The position numbers and the translations under genes are program-made. Below are positions 1-5,008 of a stretch of 5,008 nt of DNA, piece by piece (the stretch's first letter is position 1; each line of letters starts with the position of its first letter). The notes beneath the pieces were generated by a model. That model ran no database searches, was not told the DNA's origin, and worked only from the letters and a program-made list of their open reading frames with translations. This stretch comes from Alcaligenaceae bacterium (GTDB lineage Bacteria; Pseudomonadota; Gammaproteobacteria; Burkholderiales; Burkholderiaceae_B): assembly GCA_029265335.1 (NCBI GenBank), contig JAJUJN010000186.1, forward strand, positions 1-5,008. The letters run 5' to 3'.

Positions 1-478
1 CCTGGCCGATGCGGCCCATGCCCAATAAGCCCAGGCGCTTGCCGCTGACGCGAGTGGTGGGTGGCGGGGGCCCTTGGGTGAGCCAGTCGCCGCGACGCAC
101 ATGGCGGTCGGAAGCCGAGATGCCGCGCACGACATCAATCAGCAAGCCTATGGCGAGGTCGGCCACACAATCGTTGAGCACGTCGGGGGTATTGCTCACC
201 ACAATGTTGCGCGCGTTGGCGGCGTTCATGTCGATGGGGTCGTAGCCCACGCCCAGGCTGCAAATCGCCTGCAAGGCTGGCAGCTTACCGATGAGTTCGG
301 CGTCGGCGCCAAAGGTGCCGCTGGTGACCATGACGGTGTACTCGCCGCCACGTTCCGCCAACAAGGCAGCGGGGTCGGGTGCATCGCTCAGCACATCGAC
401 CGGGCCGAACTCGGGGAGGCGCTCAGCCAGCACAGGGGGTAGAGGGCAGACCTGCAGGATTTTGTGGGAATGATTCAT
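1..478 (-). CDS. D-isomer-specific 2-hydroxyacid dehydrogenase (glyoxylate/hydroxypyruvate reductase type), N-terminal part
   Basis: I translated this frame by hand: 159 codons from ATG at 478-476, running off the left edge without a stop. The protein starts MNHSHKILQVCPLPP. Residues 1-100 form the split substrate-binding domain of the family, with SGTFGAD near 53-59 and the conserved loop SLGVGYDPID at 74-83. It continues with SNTPDVLNDCVADLAIG at 95-111 and RRGDW at 128-132. The NAD(P)-binding Rossmann fold begins at about 147 with LGLLGMGRIG (GxGxxG at 153-158). The catalytic Arg, Glu and His of this family lie beyond the window. An in-frame TGA at 490-488 makes ATG 478 the first possible start. 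The gene begins 22 bp after dctM, so it is probably co-transcribed. Enzymes of this type use NAD(P)H to reduce 2-keto acids such as glyoxylate or hydroxypyruvate. The family call is firm; the exact substrate is open. Confidence 0.93.
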   Translation of the reverse strand, partial: MNHSHKILQVCPLPPVLAERLPEFGPVDVLSDAPDPAALLAERGGEYTVMVTSGTFGADAELIGKLPALQAICSLGVGYDPIDMNAANARNIVVSNTPDVLNDCVADLAIGLLIDVVRGISASDRHVRRGDWLTQGPPPPTTRVSGKRLGLLGMGRIGQ

Positions 479-483
479 GGCAT

Positions 484-489
484 TTCTTC
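484..489 (-). promoter_or_regulatory. Weak ribosome binding site of the 2-hydroxyacid dehydrogenase
   Basis: GAAGAA lies 5 nt upstream of the ATG at 478, in the short gap after the dctM stop. It is only a partial Shine-Dalgarno match, so reinitiation by ribosomes leaving dctM may matter. An out-of-frame ATG at 483-481 sits between this site and the true start. Confidence 0.4.
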
Positions 490-500
490 AGGGGATGACG

Positions 501-1793
501 CTAGCCCATATAGCGAGGCAGCAGCAGACTGATGGAGGGAAAAGCGAGCAAAACGGCCAGTCGAAGGACGTCGGCTACCACAAAAGGCGTGACGCCTCGA
601 TAGAGTGTGGGCATCGACACCCCTGGCAGCAGGTTCTTCAGCACCATCACGTTCAAGCCAACCGGCGGCGTGATAAAACTGATTTCTGTCACCACCACCA
701 CGATGATACCGAACCAGATGAGGTCGACGCCCATGTGCGCCACCAGTGGATAGAACACCGGCACGGTGAGTAGAATCATCGACATGCTTTCGAGAACGCA
801 ACCCAGCACCACGTAGATCACGCAGAGGATGAGGATCACCATAAGCGGTGTGAGGTTGGCGGCGTCGATCCACCCCAACAGATCACGCGGCAGCGAGGTG
901 AAATTGATGAAGTTGGCGAACAGCAAGGCGCCAATCAGGATCAGAAACAGCATGCCGGTAGTGCGCGCCGACTCTACCAGCACCGACGACAACACCGCCC
1001 AAGTGAGTCGGCGTCGCAGCCAGGCAAACAGGAAGGCGCCGCAGGCGCCGATGCCTGCGGCTTCGGTGGAGCTGAACACACCACCGTAAATACCGCCCAT
1101 GACCACGCCGAACAGCACCAGCACCCCCCAGACGTCGCGTAGCGCACTCAGGCGCTCGCGCCACGTCATGCGCTCGCCACGCGGTCCTGACTCGGGCCGG
1201 CGCCAGATGGTGTATTGCACAGCCAGCAGGTAAAAGCCCACGGCCAGCAGCCCAGGCAAGATACCGGCGGCAAACATTTTGCCGATACTCTGCTGGGTGA
1301 GAATGGCGTAGATCACCATCACGATCGAGGGCGGGATGAGAATGCCCAGCGTACCGCCCGCGGCGATGGAGCCGGTGGCCAGCTCGTTGCTGTAACCTAG
1401 GCGCCGCATCTCGGGGTAGGCCACCTTCGACATGGTGGCTGCGGTGGCAAGGCTGGAGCCGCACACCGCCGAAAAACCGCCGCAGGCCACGACGGTAGAC
1501 ATCGCCAGGCCGCCTCGGCGATGCCCCAATATGGCGTAAGCAGCGGTGTAGAGTTCTTTGGAGAGTTTCGACTGGGTGATGAAGTTGCCCATCAGCACGA
1601 ACAAGGGCACCACCGACAGCAGATACTGAAAGCCGCTCTCGCGCACCACCGCGCCTGCCATGGCATACGCCGATGGCCAGTTACGCATCAGGCCCACGCC
1701 CACCAGACCCACCAAGGCCATGGCGAACGCCACTGGCACGCGCAGGAACACCAAGATGAGCATCGCCGCAAAACCGATGAGCGCCTCAGACAT
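501..1793 (-). CDS. dctM: TRAP transporter large membrane subunit DctM
   Basis: The 430-residue protein has the normal length of DctM, the ion-coupled translocation subunit of tripartite ATP-independent periplasmic transporters (ion transporter superfamily). It acts in the inner membrane with DctQ and the binding protein DctP. About a dozen hydrophobic segments are visible from residue 4 to 427. Family hallmarks are the first-half re-entrant region around CGGFSAVCGSSLATAAT (104-120), then YPEMRRLGY (126-134) and GGTLGILIPPSIVMV (146-160). The second-half counterpart is FITPPVGLNVMVLK (373-386). The paired G-x-L-x-P-P and T-P-P-x-G motifs fit the inverted-repeat elevator design with sodium coupling known for this family. 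The ATG overlaps the end of dctQ by 8 nt and has a GAGGT site 8 nt upstream. The gene is intact, with TAG at 503-501. The substrate is set by DctP and is unknown. Confidence 0.97.
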   Translation of the reverse strand: MSEALIGFAAMLILVFLRVPVAFAMALVGLVGVGLMRNWPSAYAMAGAVVRESGFQYLLSVVPLFVLMGNFITQSKLSKELYTAAYAILGHRRGGLAMSTVVACGGFSAVCGSSLATAATMSKVAYPEMRRLGYSNELATGSIAAGGTLGILIPPSIVMVIYAILTQQSIGKMFAAGILPGLLAVGFYLLAVQYTIWRRPESGPRGERMTWRERLSALRDVWGVLVLFGVVMGGIYGGVFSSTEAAGIGACGAFLFAWLRRRLTWAVLSSVLVESARTTGMLFLILIGALLFANFINFTSLPRDLLGWIDAANLTPLMVILILCVIYVVLGCVLESMSMILLTVPVFYPLVAHMGVDLIWFGIIVVVVTEISFITPPVGLNVMVLKNLLPGVSMPTLYRGVTPFVVADVLRLAVLLAFPSISLLLPRYMG

Positions 1794-2271
1794 GGCGGCG
1801 TACCTCGGTGCGGAGGTCGATCCAGGCGAGGCTGAGCTGCACCGCGGTGTTGATGAACAGCATGATGCTCATGAAGAACACAACGGGGGCAAGAGGCAGG
1901 CTCAGCATGGTGGTCTGGTCGGCGTAATCGAGAGCTGATAACGCCTGGCTCCAGCTCGCCGCACCGAGCACGAGGCAGATGGCGGCCGCAACGAGCTGGC
2001 TGATAGCGTGAAAAATGCGGGCGCCCAGTTGGCCGAATGGTAATGGCAGGAGGTCAACGATGACATGTTCTCGCGCCGCGGTGCTCAGCACGATGCCGCA
2101 AAAAATCACACCCACCATGAGAATCTCGGTGAGTTCGACGGCGCCAAGAATGGAATCATTCAAGAAATAGCGTGCCACGACGTCGGCCAGCGTCAGCAGC
2201 GCCAAAGCCGCAATGCACACTTCGGCCGTCCGCTTGAGTAAGGCATGGAGCAGCAAGAGCAGGGGTTTCAT
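1786..2271 (-). CDS. dctQ: TRAP transporter small membrane subunit DctQ
   Basis: The 161-residue protein fits the usual size of DctQ, the small integral membrane subunit of TRAP transporters, which sits beside DctM and stabilises it. Four hydrophobic helices are visible at about residues 17-35, 46-65, 86-107 and 124-148. The family signature between helices 1 and 2 is present as DVVARYFLNDSILGAVELTE (30-49): an R-Y pair, then a loop leading to a conserved Glu. The chosen ATG at 2271 is the first ATG in the frame. The only earlier in-frame start is a TTG at 2334, which would add about 21 residues of poor character across the intergenic hairpin. No clear Shine-Dalgarno site precedes 2271, so initiation may be weak or helped by RNA structure. 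The stop (TGA, 1788-1786) overlaps dctM. Confidence 0.93.
   Translation of the reverse strand: MKPLLLLLHALLKRTAEVCIAALALLTLADVVARYFLNDSILGAVELTEILMVGVIFCGIVLSTAAREHVIVDLLPLPFGQLGARIFHAISQLVAAAICLVLGAASWSQALSALDYADQTTMLSLPLAPVVFFMSIMLFINTAVQLSLAWIDLRTEVRRHV
1802..1806 (-). promoter_or_regulatory. Ribosome binding site of dctM, inside dctQ
   Basis: GAGGT stands 8 nt before the dctM ATG and lies within the last codons of dctQ. It supports the start at 1793. Together with the 8-nt overlap it suggests translational coupling, which would keep the two membrane subunits in balance. Confidence 0.65.
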
Positions 2272-2326
2272 GGTGTGAAGGCAAGGAAACGCAGCCCCGC
2301 TGAGCCGCAGGGCGCTTGTTCGGCAA

Positions 2327-2340
2327 ACGGCCAAGGCCGT
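2327..2340 (-). other. Short inverted repeat in the dctP-dctQ gap
   Basis: The arms ACGGCC and GGCCGT are separated by 2 nt, a 14-base perfect palindrome-like element (6 bp, or 5 bp with a more realistic 4-nt loop). It lies just downstream, in transcription order, of the larger hairpin at 2347-2368 and shares its arm sequence, so alternative pairings are possible. No U-run follows, so it is not a canonical terminator. Confidence 0.5.
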
Positions 2341-2346
2341 GGCGAT

Positions 2347-2368
2347 ACGGCCTGCTGGCGCAGGCCGT
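2347..2368 (-). other. Perfect 9-bp intercistronic hairpin after dctP
   Basis: In the transcript the arms ACGGCCTGC and GCAGGCCGT are perfect complements around the 4-nt loop GCCA. They begin 8 nt after the dctP stop. The stem is very GC-rich and no U-run follows. It is therefore better read as an mRNA-end stabiliser or partial attenuator than as a full intrinsic terminator. Hairpins after the binding-protein gene of a transport operon are known to raise the level of that protein relative to the membrane subunits. That role here is an inference. Confidence 0.65.
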
Positions 2369-2376
2369 CTGAGGCC

Positions 2377-3420
2377 TTACTGCTGTTGGCTTTCGAGGGC
2401 CTCAAGCTCTGCCCGGAATTCCTCCAGCACTTTCGGACCATCGATGCCTCGTTCCTTGGCTGTGGCCAACCAGGTTTCTTCGAACACCTGAGTTCGGTCG
2501 CGCACGTCGGCCACGAATTGTTCATCGGCGTCATGGAACACGACACCTTTGGCTTCGAGGGATTCCAGCGCTGCGACGTCGGCATCGCCCCAGGCCTTGC
2601 CGCCCATGCGGGCAATGTGCTCACCCGAGAGATCGAGCAGAATCTTTTGGTCTTGTTCCGATAAACGCTCAAAGGCGCTCTCGTTCATGATGATGCCGTG
2701 GTTGTCGGAATACAGACCGCCAGGAAAGAACGTGGCGTTTTTAACGACCGTATCGAGCTGGAACGAGGCCACCGACTCGGGTGGGAACAACACGCCATCC
2801 ACCACACCGGTGCTCATCAGCTCGTACGATTCGGGAGCCGGTTTCACCACCGCGTTGAAGTCGAGCGCCTTGGCGAGGTCAGCCTGGATGCCGCCCCCGA
2901 TCCGCAGCTTGAGACCGTCGAAGTCGTCCATGCCGTCTACTACCCGATCGGTGGTGAAAACGGCGCCGGGACCGTGGGCATAAACACCCAGCAGTTTCAC
3001 GCCTCGATGCTCGTTGGCCTCGCGCAGGTACTTGTCGTAAATGCGCCAGGTGGCGATCGAGTTTGTTTCTGCACTATTGCCCGAGAACGGCAGAATGCCG
3101 AACTTCATGAGGTCGAAGCGACCGGGATAGTAGGAATGCGAGATGAAGGCGAGATCGACCAAGCCATTGCGCACGGCATCGAAATGCCCCACCGGATTGG
3201 TGATGGGCTTGGGCAGAAAGTTGACCTTCACGCGGCCCTCGGTAGCCTCTTCGACCTCCTCGGCCCAGGGAATCATGAAGTTGGACACCAGGATATGAGT
3301 TTGCGGAATCCAGACAGAAAATGTGAGTTCCACGGGTTCCTGGGCTTGTGCGACAGAACCCGTGGTAAGGGCCGTGGCCAGGCCTAGGCCCATCAGTGAA
3401 GAAATCCACTTCGACTTCAT
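2377..3420 (-). CDS. dctP: TRAP transporter solute-binding protein DctP
   Basis: The 347-residue protein is of normal DctP length. It begins with a Sec signal peptide: MKSKW, a hydrophobic core at residues 6-20, and an A-x-A cleavage site VAQA|QE after residue 26. The mature protein has the DctP fold marks: NPVGHFDAVRNGLVDLAF (75-92); GLKLRIGG (169-176), whose Arg173 aligns with the conserved carboxylate-binding Arg of the family; and ESYELMSTGVVDGV (197-210). The C-terminal helical end is EEFRAELEALESQQQ (333-347). It binds the substrate in the periplasm and delivers it to DctQM. The frame stays open upstream to 3795, but ATG 3420 is right because it begins the signal peptide and has AAGGAG 6 nt upstream. 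Order P-Q-M is classical. The ligand is probably a small carboxylate; which one cannot be told from the sequence. Confidence 0.96.
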   Translation of the reverse strand: MKSKWISSLMGLGLATALTTGSVAQAQEPVELTFSVWIPQTHILVSNFMIPWAEEVEEATEGRVKVNFLPKPITNPVGHFDAVRNGLVDLAFISHSYYPGRFDLMKFGILPFSGNSAETNSIATWRIYDKYLREANEHRGVKLLGVYAHGPGAVFTTDRVVDGMDDFDGLKLRIGGGIQADLAKALDFNAVVKPAPESYELMSTGVVDGVLFPPESVASFQLDTVVKNATFFPGGLYSDNHGIIMNESAFERLSEQDQKILLDLSGEHIARMGGKAWGDADVAALESLEAKGVVFHDADEQFVADVRDRTQVFEETWLATAKERGIDGPKVLEEFRAELEALESQQQ

Positions 3421-3426
3421 GGGACG

Positions 3427-3432
3427 CTCCTT
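3427..3432 (-). promoter_or_regulatory. Strong ribosome binding site of dctP
   Basis: AAGGAG lies 6 nt before the ATG at 3420. It is the best Shine-Dalgarno match in the window and fixes the start within a longer open frame. It fits the high expression expected of a periplasmic binding protein. Confidence 0.85.
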
Positions 3433-3489
3433 ACAGAGGTGACAAGTGAAAAAGGCAAACGGAGGGTGGCAAGAGCCGGTACTGCATTT

Positions 3490-3515
3490 GTTGGCAAGAA
3501 AGGTTCTTGCCCAAC
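3490..3515 (-). other. 11-bp inverted repeat upstream of dctP
   Basis: On the plus strand, arm 3490-3500 (GTTGGCAAGAA) pairs with 3504-3515 (TTCTTGCCCAAC) around a 3-nt loop. All 11 pairs form, with a single bulged C at 3512. It lies 70-95 bp upstream of the dctP ATG. It could be a dyad operator, an RNA processing or stability element, or a weak terminator. No U-run follows it on the minus strand. Confidence 0.6.
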
Positions 3516-3568
3516 GGCATGGGGGAACCAGCGGCTGACGCCCGTGGCGGTCGGTTTCACGGTGGCGA

Positions 3569-4465
3569 TCAGGCCTCAACCTGGCGCAGGAAAGCCTCGC
3601 GCCGGTCGGGCATGGTGAGGGCCACGATGGCCGACAGCTCGGCTTCGCCCAGGCCCATGGCGCTGGCCAGGCGCAGGGTTTGCTGGATATTTGCCGTAAG
3701 CGGCATGGGTGCGCCGCTTTGCTGGGCCACGGCCATGACCGTGTCGATGTCTTTGAGCATGGTAGAAAGCGCGCCGATGGATTCGGTCGGCACATCGATC
3801 ATGCGTGGCGCGAAGATCTGCAGTGGCTTGGAGTCGGCCCACCCGCCTGCCAAGGCAGGAGCAAGCAGCTTGAGATCGATGTCGTTGCGTTGGGCAAACC
3901 CCAGGGCTTCGGCCAGCGCCGCCACGGCGGCCACCACGAACACCTGATTGCACAGCTTGGTGGCCTGGCCAGCGCCCGAGGGCCCCATGTGAGTGACGTT
4001 GCCGGCATAGGCCCGCATGGCGCTGGCAGCCTCATCAAGGTGGGTGGCCTCGCCGCCGACCATGATGGCCAGAGTGCCTGCTTCTACGCCGGGCACCCCG
4101 CCGGAGACGGGAGCATCGAGCCAGTGGGCACCGTTGGCGGCCGCCAGGCGCTCGGCCAGCTGGCGTGTGGCCTCCGGCACGATGCTTGAATGATCGGCCA
4201 GCCATTTGAGGCCCTGAGCTTCGGCCACGCCGTCGGCGCCGAACACCACCGCCTCGACGGCCTTGGCGTCGAATAGACACATGAGCACGCCGTCGACGTT
4301 GGTGGCTGCCTCACGCGGCGTGGCCGTGACTTCAGCACCCAACTCGCGCAGTGGCTCGGCCTTGCCCGGCGAGCGATTCCACACCTTGACCTCATGACCT
4401 GCGGCCAGCAGGCGACGCACCATGGGTGCGCCCATCAATCCCAATCCACAGAATCCCAGCTTCAT
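3569..4465 (-). CDS. NAD(P)-dependent beta-hydroxyacid dehydrogenase (3-hydroxyisobutyrate / tartronate semialdehyde reductase family)
   Basis: The 298-residue protein is full length for the family. Residues 1-160 form the Rossmann domain with GFCGLGLMGAPM (4-15) as the dinucleotide loop. After beta-2 comes WNRS (29-32); an Asn-Arg pair here usually favours NADP(H) over NAD(H). The substrate-binding signature DAPVSGGVPGVEAGTLAIMV (117-136) follows. Then comes the catalytic segment GAGQATKLCNQ (164-174), with the likely catalytic Lys170 and the conserved Asn173. LKDIDTV (237-243) in the all-helical C-terminal domain is also typical. Members interconvert beta-hydroxyacids and semialdehydes, for example 3-hydroxyisobutyrate, D-glycerate/tartronate semialdehyde or 4-hydroxybutyrate. 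The sequence does not decide among these. The start at 4465 places beta-1 correctly; only a weak GGA precedes it. It lies 28 bp after the dehydratase stop, so the two are probably co-transcribed. Confidence 0.94.
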   Translation of the reverse strand: MKLGFCGLGLMGAPMVRRLLAAGHEVKVWNRSPGKAEPLRELGAEVTATPREAATNVDGVLMCLFDAKAVEAVVFGADGVAEAQGLKWLADHSSIVPEATRQLAERLAAANGAHWLDAPVSGGVPGVEAGTLAIMVGGEATHLDEAASAMRAYAGNVTHMGPSGAGQATKLCNQVFVVAAVAALAEALGFAQRNDIDLKLLAPALAGGWADSKPLQIFAPRMIDVPTESIGALSTMLKDIDTVMAVAQQSGAPMPLTANIQQTLRLASAMGLGEAELSAIVALTMPDRREAFLRQVEA

Positions 4466-4493
4466 TGTTGTTTCCAGAGTTGTTGCATGCAGT

Positions 4494-5008
4494 TCAATCG
4501 TCGTTGTGGGGCTCGATCGGCCAGTGGGCGTTGCCGGAATGGGTCACCGCACCCAGGTGGGCGGAACCCACGAGGCGGGCGTATTTTTCGAGCACTCCGG
4601 CAATGCGCTCACGCTTGAAGGGCTGATACTGCGCTTTGCGTTCGGCCAGCTCTTCGTCGCTCACATGCAACTGAATGGTGCCGGTCTTGGCGTCGATCGT
4701 GATGCGGTCGCCGTCCTTTACCAGACCAATGGCGCCGCCCGCCGCAGCCTCCGGGCTGACATAGCCGATGCACATGCCTCGGGTGGCGCCCGAGAAGCGA
4801 CCATCGGTGAGCAGGGCCACGGATTCGCCGCGGCCCTGGCCGTAGATGGCGGCCGTGACGCTGAGCATTTCGCGCATGCCGGGACCACCCTTGGGCCCTT
4901 CGTTGCGGATGATCAGCACGTCGCCCGCGGAGTACTCCTGCGCCGACACCGCCTTCATGCAGTCTTCCTCGGTTTCGAACACCCGTGCTTTGCCATCGAA
5001 GGTGAGCG
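4494..5008 (-). CDS. ilvD: Dihydroxy-acid dehydratase (IlvD/Edd family), C-terminal part
   Basis: About 170 residues are in the window; the N-terminus lies beyond the right edge, and the frame is open to base 5008. The C-terminal beta-barrel/swivel domain is clear: [20 protein letters not shown], then [21 protein letters not shown], then [20 protein letters not shown]. The block K-G-G-P-G-M-R-E is usual in true dihydroxy-acid dehydratases. The serine of R-F-S-G is the residue proposed as catalytic base in the family. The first two Fe-S cysteines would be in the missing part. The enzyme turns 2,3-dihydroxy acids into 2-keto acids in valine, isoleucine and pantothenate synthesis; relatives dehydrate sugar acids. 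The tail after the common GAVT ending ([15 protein letters not shown]) is a short extension. Family is sure; ilvD versus a catabolic sugar-acid dehydratase is less sure. Confidence 0.88.
   Translation of the reverse strand, partial: LTFDGKARVFETEEDCMKAVSAQEYSAGDVLIIRNEGPKGGPGMREMLSVTAAIYGQGRGESVALLTDGRFSGATRGMCIGYVSPEAAAGGAIGLVKDGDRITIDAKTGTIQLHVSDEELAERKAQYQPFKRERIAGVLEKYARLVGSAHLGAVTHSGNAHWPIEPHNDD

Larger units (their letters stand above)
3421..3568 (-). promoter_or_regulatory. 148-bp gap between the beta-hydroxyacid dehydrogenase and dctP
   Basis: This is the longest non-coding stretch in the window. It holds a long imperfect hairpin (3490-3515), a further copy of one arm (3467-3474) and the dctP ribosome site. 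A separate dctP promoter is plausible here. I could find only poor sigma-70-like boxes, for example TTGCCA with no acceptable -10 at the right distance, so none is called. There is no hairpin with a following U-run on the minus strand, so a clean terminator after the upstream gene is not supported. Confidence 0.4.

Noticed and set aside
1038..1061. Perfect 9-bp inverted repeat (GCCGCAGGC / GCCTGCGGC, 6-nt loop) in dctM
   Set aside because: It lies in the middle of intact dctM and encodes the Gly/Ala-rich stretch A-A-G-I-G-A-C-G, so codon composition explains it.
883..1464. 193-codon minus-strand frame inside dctM
   Set aside because: Arg- and His-rich composition typical of an off-frame reading; dctM in the other frame has full family motifs.
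2272..2334. Extension of dctQ to a TTG at 2334
   Set aside because: It would add about 21 unlikely residues over the intercistronic hairpin, and the ATG at 2271 gives the normal DctQ length.
2698..3387. 229-codon open frame on the plus strand
   Set aside because: It is wholly antisense to dctP, has no family features, and is the kind of shadow frame expected in GC-rich coding DNA.
3521..3568. CCGTG/CACGG 5-bp stem just after the beta-hydroxyacid dehydrogenase stop
   Set aside because: The stem is short with an 11-nt loop and no U-run, so it cannot be called a terminator.
3421..3795. Upstream extension of the dctP frame
   Set aside because: It overlaps the preceding dehydrogenase gene; the signal peptide and strong ribosome site fix the start at 3420.
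4484..4491. TGCATGCA palindrome between the dehydratase and dehydrogenase genes
   Set aside because: Only 8 bases, single copy, no supporting site context; likely chance.

Overview
The window is one co-directional block of six genes on the minus strand, read from right to left. It is GC-rich (roughly 60% by eye) and compactly coding, and the proteins look proteobacterial. A beta- or gammaproteobacterium is the best guess; the sequence alone does not fix the genus. No plus-strand gene, RNA gene, mobile element or CRISPR array is supported. The many other open frames are GC-driven shadows of the six genes.

Layout in transcription order: (1) 5008-4494, the C-terminal third of an IlvD/Edd-family dehydratase, most like dihydroxy-acid dehydratase and cut by the window edge. 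(2) 4465-3569, a complete NAD(P)-dependent beta-hydroxyacid dehydrogenase of the 3-hydroxyisobutyrate dehydrogenase / tartronate semialdehyde reductase family. (3) A 148-bp gap holding a long hairpin and repeated half-sites. (4) 3420-2377, dctP, the periplasmic solute-binding protein of a TRAP transporter, with a strong ribosome site and a signal peptide. (5) A 105-bp gap holding two adjacent hairpins whose arms can also cross-pair. (6) 2271-1786, dctQ, the small membrane subunit. (7) 1793-501, dctM, the large membrane subunit, overlapping dctQ by 8 nt. (8) 478-1, the N-terminal half of a D-isomer-specific 2-hydroxyacid dehydrogenase (glyoxylate/hydroxypyruvate reductase type), cut by the left edge. 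It begins 22 bp after dctM.

Read together, this looks like an uptake-and-catabolism operon for an organic acid. The sodium-dependent TRAP system imports a carboxylate. A dehydratase acting on dihydroxy or polyhydroxy acids and two oxidoreductases (one for beta-hydroxyacids or semialdehydes, one for 2-keto/2-hydroxyacids) would process it. The substrate cannot be named from the sequence. No regulator lies in the window. The main unexplained structure is the inverted repeats on either side of dctP, which could set binding-protein expression apart from that of the other subunits.
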